From Pseudomonadota bacterium (GTDB lineage: Bacteria; Pseudomonadota; Alphaproteobacteria; Sneathiellales; Sneathiellaceae): DNA of 64,000 nt. The notes under the pieces were generated by a model. It was not told where the DNA came from. It did not search any database and saw only the letters and a program-made list of their open reading frames with translations. This document shows positions 27,379 through 35,626 of the stretch, in pieces. Where the stretch lies: the NCBI GenBank assembly GCA_024743055.1, contig JANSXH010000007.1, positions 124,001-188,000 on the forward strand, written 5' to 3'. The stretch's first letter is position 1; the number at the start of each line of letters is the position of its first letter. The position numbers and the translations under genes were made by a program.

Positions 27379-28319
27379 TTGTGAAAATCTGTCGGGACCG
27401 GCTCTTCGAAGGAGCTTGACATAAAGCGTCCGGGATCCATGGCGGCCTCTTTCAAAAGCCAGGCTCGAAATGCCGCGATGCGCGGTCGATCTGCTTTCTC
27501 TTCCGGACAGACAATATAATAGGCATGACCCGCTTTGATCGGCTGCTGATTAAACGGACGGACCAAGCGACCGGCAATCAGGTCGTCTGCAGCAAGAGTA
27601 CTGCGCCCAAGCGCAACCCCCTGTCCGGCCATCGCCGCTGTCAACACCATGGAACTGTCATTGAAACTCGGCCCTTTTTTCGGATCAATATTTTTAACAC
27701 CGGCAACCGCCAACCAGGTTTCCCAATCCACCCGCATATCATCATGCAAAAGCGTGTGGTATTTCAGATCCTCCGGCGTCAAAAGAGGATGTGCGCCTTC
27801 CAGTAAACTGGGGCTACAAACCGGAAACAAAACATCCTCCGTTAGCAGCTTTTCGACTCGAAGCCCGGGATAGCGACCGTTTCCGTAACGAACGACCAGA
27901 TCGACATCGTCCCGATCAAAATCCGTGAGCTGTTCTGACGCCGATAAACGGACATCTATATCAGGCTGCTCCTCCCGAAATCGGCTGAGTCGAGGCAGCA
28001 ACCAACGGGCGGCAAATGAAGGCATGGTGTCCACATGCAGTGGCCCTGCCGCGTCATGAATCATCAGCTTTTCTGTGGCTCCCGCGATAACTGACAGCCC
28101 CTCCCTGACGCCAACAACATAAACCTGCCCCTCATCGGTCAACATTACCGCTCTGTTGAGGCGTTTGAACAAAGCAAATCCAAGCCAATCCTCCAGCGCC
28201 TTAACCTGATGGCTGACAGCGGCAGGGGTTACGAACAATTCTTCCGCCGCCTTTGAAAAGCTCAAATGTCGGGCAGCAGCCTCAAAACTTCGCAAAGCAT
28301 TCAAGGGAGGTAGTCGCAT
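27375..28319 (-). CDS. LysR family transcriptional regulator (GcvA-like)
   Basis: A 314-residue LysR-type regulator. The N-terminus [43 protein letters not shown] is that of the GcvA/AmpR-like branch, with HTH at residues 20-60. The effector domain follows from about 90. It is convergent with the chemoreceptor-like gene (4-base overlap) and divergent from the DUF1127 gene, 151 bases away. Target and effector unknown; the divergent DUF1127 gene is the natural candidate target. Confidence 0.92.
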   Translation of the reverse strand: MRLPPLNALRSFEAAARHLSFSKAAEELFVTPAAVSHQVKALEDWLGFALFKRLNRAVMLTDEGQVYVVGVREGLSVIAGATEKLMIHDAAGPLHVDTMPSFAARWLLPRLSRFREEQPDIDVRLSASEQLTDFDRDDVDLVVRYGNGRYPGLRVEKLLTEDVLFPVCSPSLLEGAHPLLTPEDLKYHTLLHDDMRVDWETWLAVAGVKNIDPKKGPSFNDSSMVLTAAMAGQGVALGRSTLAADDLIAGRLVRPFNQQPIKAGHAYYIVCPEEKADRPRIAAFRAWLLKEAAMDPGRFMSSSFEEPVPTDFHN

Positions 28320-28470
28320 GAAAATTACTTTCTTCAGATTAGTTTTTCTAAACTATCATATTAGAATTTGTCGTTTGCAATCAACCCCCCAAATCCGATA
28401 TTACTTTTATCAGCGACATTACCGGGATCACGACAAAGGGTTGGATCTGTTGCGAGAAGGAGTATGAAAA

Positions 28471-28698
28471 ATGGCTACAAAAACAATAAAATTCGGAAAT
28501 GCAGGCGGAAATGCAGGCTTTTCTTCAGTGAAGAAATATGGCCTTCTCGGAACCGTAGCAGCAACTGTTGTCAAATGGCAAGAGCGCGCATCGATGCGTC
28601 ACCAGCTTGCATCCCTAGATAAGAAATACTTGAATGACATGGGCATTGCATCCCATCACGCACAAGATGAGATCTCCAAGCCATTCTGGCGTGCCTAA
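28471..28698 (+). CDS. DUF1127 domain small protein
   Basis: A 75-residue protein with the DUF1127 (YjiS-like) C-terminal motif: VVKWQERASMRHQLASLDKKYLNDMGIASHHAQDEISKPFWRA, i.e. W-x-x-R, R-x-x-L-x-x-L-x-x-x-L-x-D-x-G-I and KPFW. In other alphaproteobacteria such Arg-rich proteins bind RNA or act in phosphate and stress control, and some sit upstream of regulatory small RNAs. The first 25 residues are a less conserved Gly/Lys-rich part. AAGGAG lies 8 bases before the ATG. A terminator at 28801-28833 may end its transcript. Confidence 0.88.
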   Translation: MATKTIKFGNAGGNAGFSSVKKYGLLGTVAATVVKWQERASMRHQLASLDKKYLNDMGIASHHAQDEISKPFWRA

Positions 28699-28800
28699 GT
28701 GTTCAAGCCCCGTCCGGGCTTAAATCCGATTTCCTTCCTGTCTATCGGCAAGTCCGGACACCCCTCTGAATTTTCTGCCATCGATTAATTCAGGCTTCTT

Positions 28801-28833
28801 TTCCATCCCATTCAGAAATGGGGTGGAATTTTT
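28801..28833 (+). terminator. intrinsic terminator just upstream of uvrB
   Basis: Stem TTCCATCCCAT (28801-28811) / ATGGGGTGGAA (28818-28828), 11 pairs with one G-U, loop TCAGAA, then five T. It ends only 26 bases before the uvrB ATG, so it either closes the DUF1127 transcript or attenuates uvrB transcription. Confidence 0.8.
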
Positions 28834-28858
28834 GCGTTAACCACCGTATATACAGGGC

Positions 28859-31030
28859 ATGCAAATCGAGAACAAAACTGAAACATCCGGCCTTGAAGAT
28901 GCCTCCGCGGCCTTCATCCCGCACCGGCCCGTGCGCCCTGAAAAATCACAAGGGGGAATCCCGTTCGAAGTTGTCTCGGAATTTGAACCCGCCGGCGATC
29001 AGCCGGAAGCTATTGAGGATCTGGTCAGCAGCATCAATGAACGGGAGAAGGATCAGGTTCTGCTTGGTGTCACCGGATCCGGTAAGACCTTTACAATGGC
29101 AAAGGTGATTGAGCGGGTTCAGCGCCCTACTCTCATCCTCGCCCATAACAAAACTCTCGCGGCCCAGCTCTATGGGGAAATGAAAGCGTTCTTTCCCAAT
29201 AACGCGGTTGAGTATTTTGTCTCTTACTATGATTACTACCAACCCGAAGCCTATGTGGCGCGAACGGATACCTATATTGAAAAGGACGCGTCCGTTAACG
29301 AGCAGATCGATCGGCTCCGCCATTCAGCGACACGGGCTCTGTTGGAGCGAGACGATGTTATCATCGTTGCCTCCGTTTCCTGTATTTACGGTATCGGCTC
29401 GGTGGAGACCTATAGTGAGATGACCCTGCATCTCAAAGTCGGGCAAATGTTTAATCGTCAGGATCTTCTGAAGCGGCTGGTCGAGATACAGTATCGGCGC
29501 AATGATGCGAGCTTTACCCGCGGCACTTTCCGGGTTCGCGGCGATACAATCGAAGTCTTCCCGGCCCATTTGGAAGACCGTGCCTGGCGTTTGTCCCTGT
29601 TTGGTGACGAGCTTGAAGGCGTAACGGAATTTGATCCATTGACGGGAGAGAAAACCGGAAAGCTGGATGAAGTCCGCATCTATGCCAATAGTCATTATGT
29701 GACCCCAAAACCAACCCTTCGCCAAGCCCAGGAAAATATAAAGGTTGAGCTCAAGTCCCGTCTGGAAGAGTTCGAGATACATAATAAGCTGCTGGAAGCG
29801 CAACGGCTTGAACAGCGGACCATGTTTGATCTGGAGATGATGGAAGCGACGGGCGCCTGTGCCGGCATCGAGAATTACTCTCGCTATCTCTCTGGCCGAG
29901 GCGCCGGACAACCACCGCCAACCCTGTTTGAGTATCTGCCGGACAATGCGGTGCTGATGGTCGATGAGAGCCATGTGACCGTAAGTCAGATCGGCGCCAT
30001 GTATAAAGGCGACTTTCGTCGGAAATCCACCCTCTCGGAATATGGCTTCCGGCTGCCTTCCTGCATGGACAACCGCCCCTTGAAGTTCGAGGAATGGGAA
30101 GCTATGCGGCCGCAAACGATCTTTGTATCGGCAACCCCTGGTCCTTGGGAGCTTGAGCGCACGGGCGGTGCGTTCACTGAACAGGTCATTCGGCCCACTG
30201 GCTTGACAGATCCGGACTGCATTATCCGTCCCGTTGAAAGCCAGGTCGATGACCTGATGCGGGAATGCAAGTTGTGCGCGGCCAAGGGTGAACGGGTTCT
30301 GGTCACGACACTGACAAAGAAAATGGCCGAAGATTTGACGGAATATTTCCACGAGAACGGCATCAAGGTTCGTTATCTTCATTCCGATATTGACACCTTG
30401 GAGCGGATTGAAATTATCCGGGATCTGAGGCTCGGTACATTTGATGTGCTCGTTGGGATCAATCTGTTGCGCGAAGGCCTGGACATCCCGGAATGCGCCC
30501 TGGTGGCCATTCTTGATGCGGACAAAGAAGGTTTTTTGCGGTCCTCGACGTCCCTCATTCAGACCATTGGGCGGGCCGCCCGACATGTGGATGGCCGCGT
30601 CCTGCTTTATGCCGACAAGATTACCAACAGTCTTCAGTATGCTTTGGATGAGACCAAGCGCCGCAAAGACAAGCAGGAAGCTTTTAACGAGGCCAACGGC
30701 ATCACGCCCATGTCCATTCGCAAAAACATCGACGACATCATGGAAAGCGTTTACGAGCAGGATCATTACAATGTTGATCTCGGCCTTGAAGATGCGAGCA
30801 ATATGATCGGCCACAATCTGACGAACCATATTGAGGATCTTGAGAAGAAGATGAAGACAGCCGCCGCTGATCTGGAATTTGAAGAGGCGGCCCGCATTCG
30901 TGACGAAATCAAAAAGCTTCAGGATCGGGAGCTGGGCATTGGCGGTCCCAATAGCGGCCGACCACAGGGCCGCTCGCGCAAGGGACGAGCCGGCAACGGC
31001 CATGTTCTAAGCGGGCGTTCCCGTAACTAG
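28859..31030 (+). CDS. uvrB: excinuclease ABC subunit B
   Basis: Damage-recognition helicase of nucleotide excision repair, acting with UvrA and UvrC. The 723 residues show the expected order: [14 protein letters not shown] at the start of helicase domain 1, Walker [14 protein letters not shown] near residue 64, the beta-hairpin [10 protein letters not shown] near 120, the DEAH-type box MVDESHVT near 365, helicase motif V/VI region ([22 protein letters not shown]), and a C-terminal UVR motif [24 protein letters not shown] for UvrC binding. The final 30 residues are basic, Gly-rich and variable. ATG at 28859 with AGGG upstream. uvrC also lies in this window at 35.6 kb. Confidence 0.97.
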   Translation: MQIENKTETSGLEDASAAFIPHRPVRPEKSQGGIPFEVVSEFEPAGDQPEAIEDLVSSINEREKDQVLLGVTGSGKTFTMAKVIERVQRPTLILAHNKTLAAQLYGEMKAFFPNNAVEYFVSYYDYYQPEAYVARTDTYIEKDASVNEQIDRLRHSATRALLERDDVIIVASVSCIYGIGSVETYSEMTLHLKVGQMFNRQDLLKRLVEIQYRRNDASFTRGTFRVRGDTIEVFPAHLEDRAWRLSLFGDELEGVTEFDPLTGEKTGKLDEVRIYANSHYVTPKPTLRQAQENIKVELKSRLEEFEIHNKLLEAQRLEQRTMFDLEMMEATGACAGIENYSRYLSGRGAGQPPPTLFEYLPDNAVLMVDESHVTVSQIGAMYKGDFRRKSTLSEYGFRLPSCMDNRPLKFEEWEAMRPQTIFVSATPGPWELERTGGAFTEQVIRPTGLTDPDCIIRPVESQVDDLMRECKLCAAKGERVLVTTLTKKMAEDLTEYFHENGIKVRYLHSDIDTLERIEIIRDLRLGTFDVLVGINLLREGLDIPECALVAILDADKEGFLRSSTSLIQTIGRAARHVDGRVLLYADKITNSLQYALDETKRRKDKQEAFNEANGITPMSIRKNIDDIMESVYEQDHYNVDLGLEDASNMIGHNLTNHIEDLEKKMKTAAADLEFEEAARIRDEIKKLQDRELGIGGPNSGRPQGRSRKGRAGNGHVLSGRSRN

Positions 31031-31043
31031 ACGGGACCAGACC

Positions 31044-31838
31044 CTAGTTTGGTGTCGCCCCAAAACCAAATCGTTCAAATATGTCCTGACCCTCGGAAGA
31101 GCGAACAAAATCGAAAAACAGCTTGGCCATGTGACTGTCATAACCTTTTAGCATTGCCATGCCATAGGTTAATTCCGGGACGGCATTGCTCGGTACTACC
31201 GCGATGACCTTTAAATTTTTACTCAGTCGAGCATCCGTTTCATAGACAATGCCCGCGACAACTTCATCGCGCTCCACCAAGGTCAAAACCGCCCGCACAT
31301 TGGGCATCTGGACATATTTGTCTTGCAGGTCCTTCCAAAGACCAAGCGACTGTAGCGCTGTCTTGGCATAAATACCGGCGGGAACATGATCAGGATTGCC
31401 AATGGCCAAGAATCCATTGCCGATCAGCTTTGGCAAGTCTGCGAGTTCAAAAGGCTCAGCTATCGGCGCTCCTTTTGGGGCTATGACTACAAGTTTGTTA
31501 GTTGCAATATCTATGGGACTGCCCGCCGACATCATCCCGCGATCTTTCAAATAGGTAAGCCACTGCTGATTGGCAGAGATAAAAATATTGGCGGGTGCGC
31601 CCTGCTCTATCTGCTTTGCGAGTGTGGAACTTCCTGCAAAGGACGCTGTCACATCTCCGCCTGTTCGCCTTTCAAACTCAACGACAAGTGCTTTCACTAC
31701 TTCCGTGGTACTGGCGGCGGCAAAGACAGTAATGTCATTCTCGGAGCTATGTGCCGGTCCGGCCAAAAACAATGCCATTATCGGCAAAAAGGTCAGCCGC
31801 AAGAAACGCCGATACCAGCTTTGTGTTGAAACGACCAT
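31044..31838 (-). CDS. modA: molybdate ABC transporter substrate-binding protein
   Basis: Periplasmic molybdate/tungstate-binding protein, 264 residues. Signal peptide: basic WYRRFLR, then hydrophobic LTFLPIMALFLAGPAHS. The mature part has the ModA pattern: VFAAASTTEVVKAL, SFAGSSTLAKQIEQGAPANIFISAN, KLVVIAPKG and a Tyr in VYETDA. Start taken at ATG 31838, with GAGGGGG 5 bases upstream; the ATG six codons earlier overlaps that site. No modB or modC is adjacent, so the permease is encoded elsewhere or the protein serves another importer. It is convergent with uvrB; molybdenum cofactor genes occur at 38.2-40.7 kb. Confidence 0.9.
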   Translation of the reverse strand: MVVSTQSWYRRFLRLTFLPIMALFLAGPAHSSENDITVFAAASTTEVVKALVVEFERRTGGDVTASFAGSSTLAKQIEQGAPANIFISANQQWLTYLKDRGMMSAGSPIDIATNKLVVIAPKGAPIAEPFELADLPKLIGNGFLAIGNPDHVPAGIYAKTALQSLGLWKDLQDKYVQMPNVRAVLTLVERDEVVAGIVYETDARLSKNLKVIAVVPSNAVPELTYGMAMLKGYDSHMAKLFFDFVRSSEGQDIFERFGFGATPN

Positions 31839-31927
31839 AGATCCCCCTCTCGTCATTTCAGTGTATTTATCTCACAATATGATACTCTGCCTGCAAAATG
31901 CCCCTTTCGCAATGAAAGAGATTGCCC

Positions 31928-32857
31928 ATGCCGTTTGCTTATCGACTCGTCACCCTGATAGCAGTCTCCTTTCTTTTCCTGTGTCATCCGGCTCTTCTTG
32001 AAGCACGTACGCAGGCCCCGGAAAATTGTGTTGAGCGCCCATTTGATAAGGGTAAGCTTTGGAAAATAACCCGTGAGAATACACCGCCGAGTTATGTATT
32101 CGGCACCATGCATTCAAAGGATCCTCGGATTCTGCAACTCCCGGGCATTATCATGCAGGCCTTCACTCGGTCACAAACTGCGGTCTTCGAAACCTCCTTG
32201 AAAGATGAAAATGTCGCCGAAAGCCAAGCTTTCATGTTGTTGCCGCAAGACCAGCAGTTGAAGTCCAGCATCGGATCGGAACGATTTGCTGCCTTGAGCA
32301 ATATGCTGGCCCCGTACGGAATGACACCTGATACCCTCAACCGGGTAAAAATCTGGGCAGCCGCGGCAATCCTGAGCCAGCCACCTCCCTCACGGCAGAA
32401 AAATACACCACAAATGACAATGCTTGATAAAGAGCTGGAAAAATCCGCCCGCCAATCAGGAAAAGAAATCATCGCACTCGAGACAAATCTTGAGCAACTA
32501 AGCCTGTTCGACAAGGCTCCACTAGATGTTCAACTTGAATATCTCGATCAAGCAATGGCAGAACATGACACCATCGAAGAAGAGATGGAGGTCATGACGG
32601 ACTATTACCTGCGCGGAAATACCGGCTGGATCGCTTGCGAATTGGAAGATGCCCTGAAGTCTGCAAGTGCAGAGTTTACAGCCTTGATGACACAAAAACT
32701 CATAGATGAGCGTAACGCCCGGATGGTACAGCGCATGACACCAGCCCTGGAACGTGGCGGCGCGTTTGTTGGGGTTGGGGCCCTGCATCTGCCGGGAGAA
32801 AACGGCATTCTGTCGCTTCTGCAGCAGCAGGGCTATTCGGTTGAACGTAAATACTAG
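31928..32857 (+). CDS. TraB/GumN family protein, secreted
   Basis: A 309-residue protein of the TraB/GumN (TiKi-like) family, related to metalloproteases that clip peptides; the bacterial members are largely uncharacterised. Signal peptide MPFAYRLVTLIAVSFLFLCHPALLEA. Conserved marks: YVFGTMHSKDPR (Gly-Thr-x-His near residue 60), a mid-domain Glu-rich region (ALETNLEQLSLFD), and FVGVGALHLPGENGILSLLQ near 285. Start at ATG 31928 with GAAAGAG 7 bases upstream. It is divergent from modA. Confidence 0.88.
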   Translation: MPFAYRLVTLIAVSFLFLCHPALLEARTQAPENCVERPFDKGKLWKITRENTPPSYVFGTMHSKDPRILQLPGIIMQAFTRSQTAVFETSLKDENVAESQAFMLLPQDQQLKSSIGSERFAALSNMLAPYGMTPDTLNRVKIWAAAAILSQPPPSRQKNTPQMTMLDKELEKSARQSGKEIIALETNLEQLSLFDKAPLDVQLEYLDQAMAEHDTIEEEMEVMTDYYLRGNTGWIACELEDALKSASAEFTALMTQKLIDERNARMVQRMTPALERGGAFVGVGALHLPGENGILSLLQQQGYSVERKY

Positions 32858-32936
32858 CTTTTCAATGAGCATAGAAAGCCGTGTGCAAATCGGTCACAGA
32901 GAGCGGAATTCAAGATATTTTGTTCAGTTTAGCCCT

Positions 32937-32966
32937 TTTACTGTCCGAACCCCATGTCTATATAAC
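32937..32966 (+). promoter_or_regulatory. possible promoter upstream of the Ca/Na antiporter gene
   Basis: TTTACT (32937-32942) and TATAAC (32961-32966) at 18-base spacing, inside a 181-base gap. Tentative. Confidence 0.35.
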
Positions 32967-33038
32967 ATCAGGTCTTACCTTACGAACAGTGGTGCGGGAT
33001 GAAACGATGCGGATGAAATCCCAGGGTGTCTACACCTA

Positions 33039-34013
33039 ATGATGTATCTACAAGTAGCCGCTGGCTTAGTAATTCTTTTGGTTTGTGGAGAACTATTGGT
33101 CCGAGGTTCTGTCGCCATGGCAGAACAGATCGGTATCTCCAAGCTTGTGATCGGCTTTACTGTTGTCGCCTTTGGCACCTCGGCGCCGGAACTGGTTGTC
33201 TGCGTCCAGGCGGCCCTTGAAGGCGTTCCCGGTATTGCCTTCGGCAATGTTGTTGGCAGCAACATCGCCAATGTCCTCTTGGTACTCGGCCTGCCCGCCC
33301 TTATTTACCCGCTTGTCTGTGATACCCGCTCTGCGTTGCGCGATAGTGCCATCATGGTCGCTGGCTCCATCCTGTTCATGATCCTGGCCTGGCACGGATA
33401 TATAAATTTCTGGCAAGGAGCATTGCTTTTAGGTGTCCTCATCGCCGTGATCGTCCGCTCTTATTATCGGGCCCGCCGCGAAGGAGATGAAGGCGCTGAG
33501 GAAGCGCTCGAAGAGTATGAACAGAATATGCCGAAGAACATCTGGGTTAGCGTCCTGTTCATTATTCTCGGGCTTGTCGGACTCATTCTCGGCTCCCGCC
33601 TGCTGGTCAATGGCGCCGTTGAAATCGCCACCATCGCCGGCGTCTCTGATGAAATCATTGGCCTCACTCTTGTCGCTCTTGGTACGTCTCTTCCGGAACT
33701 TGCGACCTCCATCATCGCTGCGCTCCGCCGCCACGGGGATGTAGCCATCGGGAATGTCCTTGGATCTAATCTGTTCAATATTACCGGAATCATTGGCGCC
33801 ACAGCGATGATAGAACCGTTGCAGGCGCCTACGCAGATCCTGCATTTCGACCTTTGGATCATGCTGTTCGTCTCCATGCTGATGATCCCCATCTTCCTGA
33901 TCAAAAAACCCATAGGCCGGGTTCTTGGCGGAGCCTTTTGCCTTGCTTATGTTGCCTATGTTGCAGCCCAGTTTTATGGTATGTCTGGCATATATACAGC
34001 TTCACTTTACTAG
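33039..34013 (+). CDS. calcium/sodium antiporter (CaCA family)
   Basis: An inner-membrane K-independent Ca2+/Na+ exchanger of the YrbG type, 324 residues, about ten membrane helices. The two inverted alpha-repeats are clear: GFTVVAFGTSAPELVV with GNVVGSNIANVLLVLG near residues 39-85, and GLTLVALGTSLPELATS with GNVLGSNLFNITGIIG near residues 207-255; these carry the ion-binding Glu residues. A charged cytoplasmic loop (RRGDEGAEEALEEYEQN-type) divides the halves. Two adjacent ATG codons start it. Spacing to the FolM-like gene is 32 bases. Confidence 0.93.
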   Translation: MMYLQVAAGLVILLVCGELLVRGSVAMAEQIGISKLVIGFTVVAFGTSAPELVVCVQAALEGVPGIAFGNVVGSNIANVLLVLGLPALIYPLVCDTRSALRDSAIMVAGSILFMILAWHGYINFWQGALLLGVLIAVIVRSYYRARREGDEGAEEALEEYEQNMPKNIWVSVLFIILGLVGLILGSRLLVNGAVEIATIAGVSDEIIGLTLVALGTSLPELATSIIAALRRHGDVAIGNVLGSNLFNITGIIGATAMIEPLQAPTQILHFDLWIMLFVSMLMIPIFLIKKPIGRVLGGAFCLAYVAYVAAQFYGMSGIYTASLY

Positions 34014-34045
34014 GAACCGGCTCCGACGTCGGATCATCTGATTAG

Positions 34046-34804
34046 ATGCAAAAAAATGTGCTCATCACCGGCGCCGGTCATCGCATCGGAAAATCCATTG
34101 CCCTTGGCTTTGCCGAACAGGGATGGAACGTTGCCCTGCATTTCGGCCGCTCGAAGGACAAGACAGAGGCAGTTTCGAAAGAGCTGGATGCTTTGGGGGT
34201 GAAATCTGTTTGCCTGCAAGCCGACCTTGATGATCCGCAACAAACTACGAGCCTGATCCCGAACGCCTTCTCTGCGCTCGGCCCTCTGCATTGCCTGGTC
34301 AATAATGCTGCCCATTTTGAACGGGACGATATCTCCGATGTCACGGCGGAGAGTTTTAACCATCATCTGCAAACCAACCTGCTCGCACCGGCTCTGTTAA
34401 GCCAGGCATTTGCCAAGCAACTCCCCTCAGATATTCAGGGGAATATTATCAATATTGCGGATCAGCGTGTGTTTAATTTGCGGCCGGAGTATCTCTCCTA
34501 TACCTTGAGTAAAAGCGGCCTTTGGACCTTGACGCAAACAACAGCAATGGCGCTTGCCCCGAAGATACGGGTCAATGCCATAGGGCCTGGTCCTACTTTG
34601 GCTAATACAAGACAGACGGCGGCGCAATTTAAACAACAACAGCGCTCCGTCCCGTTAGAATATGGGCCTACTCCGGAAGAAATTGCAAAGGCGGCCTTGT
34701 TTATATTGGGCGCGCCATCTATGACGGGGGAGTTTATCGCACTCGACGGTGGCCAGCATCTGCCGATCACTGGCACAGGAGCAGGAGAGGAAATTTATGA
34801 CTAA
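34046..34804 (+). CDS. SDR family reductase, FolM/pteridine-reductase-like
   Basis: A 252-residue short-chain reductase. The cofactor motif is TGAGHRIGKSIALGF with the TGxxxRIG form and GRS after strand 2, typical of NADPH-dependent pteridine reductases (PTR1/FolM). NNAAHFERDD, then the active-site ...Tyr-xxx-Ser-Lys as YLSYTLSKSG, and APKIRVNAIGPGP. It ends in an 8-base overlap with folB, so the pair is translationally coupled and a role in tetrahydrobiopterin/tetrahydromonapterin or dihydrofolate reduction is likely. The substrate is inferred, not proven. No folA is visible in the window. Confidence 0.85.
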   Translation: MQKNVLITGAGHRIGKSIALGFAEQGWNVALHFGRSKDKTEAVSKELDALGVKSVCLQADLDDPQQTTSLIPNAFSALGPLHCLVNNAAHFERDDISDVTAESFNHHLQTNLLAPALLSQAFAKQLPSDIQGNIINIADQRVFNLRPEYLSYTLSKSGLWTLTQTTAMALAPKIRVNAIGPGPTLANTRQTAAQFKQQQRSVPLEYGPTPEEIAKAALFILGAPSMTGEFIALDGGQHLPITGTGAGEEIYD

Positions 34805-35210
34805 GTCAAACACGGTCGAACTTCATTACCCTTTCCGTATGACCCGTCCGGAAGAAACCCACAAGGTCTTTATCCAGGATCTTCTGGTGGACATGCTGAT
34901 CGGTGTCTATGCTCATGAAAAAACCAATCCGCAGCCAGTACGGTTTTCTATCGAAATGACAGTGGAAGACAGCCACACACCCCTCGCCGATGATTACCAT
35001 AATGTTGTCTGCTATGAGACAATAGCTAGCGCTATCACTGCGATGACCCAGCAAGAGCATGTAAATCTGGTCGAAACATTGGCTGAAAAAGCTGCGGCAA
35101 TCTGCCTTAACTATGAACGGGTTAGCCTGGTCAGGGTGAAAGTAGAAAAGCTCAATGCTATCGAAAACACGACCAGTGTTGGCGTGGAAATTCTCCGAGG
35201 CAAGCAATAA
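34797..35210 (+). CDS. folB: dihydroneopterin aldolase
   Basis: Folate-pathway aldolase of 137 residues, splitting dihydroneopterin to hydroxymethyldihydropterin and glycolaldehyde. Seen: VFIQDLLVDMLIGVYAHEKTNPQPVRFSIEM (IGVY/E motif with the catalytic environment), VVCYETIASAI, NLVETLAEKAAAIC and VKVEKLNAIENTTSVGVEI (the conserved EK/N segment). Start at ATG 34797, GGAGAGG upstream, overlapping the FolM-like stop by 8 bases. A possible 8-base A/T inverted repeat (35220-35245) follows the stop. Confidence 0.93.
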   Translation: MTKSNTVELHYPFRMTRPEETHKVFIQDLLVDMLIGVYAHEKTNPQPVRFSIEMTVEDSHTPLADDYHNVVCYETIASAITAMTQQEHVNLVETLAEKAAAICLNYERVSLVRVKVEKLNAIENTTSVGVEILRGKQ

Positions 35211-35626
35211 TTCTGACGGTTTTTTAGCAAAAAGAGACTAAAAAATGTGGAAATCCAACAGCAGTTGTGCACAGTCCTGAAATAACTCCCGCCGAATTGC
35301 CGTTGATCGTTGAATTTTTCTAAATTTCTTTGAGAGTCTGCCTTGACTTTTAAAAATGGTATAAAAATCAATGTGTTATATAATTGCCTAAAAAATAGGC
35401 ATTCTCGTTAGAGTCTAGGTTTCACGTGACCTACAGAGATATGTAACGGGCTTACCCACACAGTTTTCCACAGGTTTAGTGGATAGTGTAAAAAAACTGT
35501 AAAATATGGAAATTCGGAATTTCGGAAATTCTCTAATGTTCTTTTTTAATAAGGGGGTTAGGATATTTTATTGAACATGCATTTAGATACATTACGTAAC
35601 TCGAACCTGAAAATCGCACCATAATT
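35211..35626. other. 416-base AT-rich gap upstream of uvrC, with DnaA-box-like sites
   Basis: No protein gene. Contains a weak inverted repeat (TTTTTTAG/CTAAAAAA, 35220-35245), a promoter-like TATAAT (35379-35384), a GCCTA/TAGGC inverted repeat (35386-35400), and within 40 bases two sites one base from TTATCCACA (TTACCCACA 35452-35460; TTTTCCACA 35464-35472) plus a reverse-strand two-mismatch site (35478-35486). The next 100 bases are very AT-rich. See findings. Confidence 0.6.
35356..35384 (+). promoter_or_regulatory. possible promoter of uvrC operon
   Basis: Consensus -10 TATAAT (35379-35384) with ATGGTA 17 bases upstream as a weak -35. A GCCTA-AAAAA-TAGGC inverted repeat starts 2 bases after the -10 element, at the expected transcription start. 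The gene start is about 240 bases downstream. Confidence 0.4.

Noticed and set aside
29324..31003. Open frame of 559 codons on the minus strand inside uvrB
   Set aside because: It is antisense to uvrB with its conserved helicase motifs, has no family likeness and no ribosome binding site; it reflects base composition of the real gene.
35211..35626. Full replication origin (oriC)
   Set aside because: Only two one-mismatch and one two-mismatch DnaA-like sites are seen, and uvrC is not a usual neighbour; reported as a DnaA-box cluster instead.
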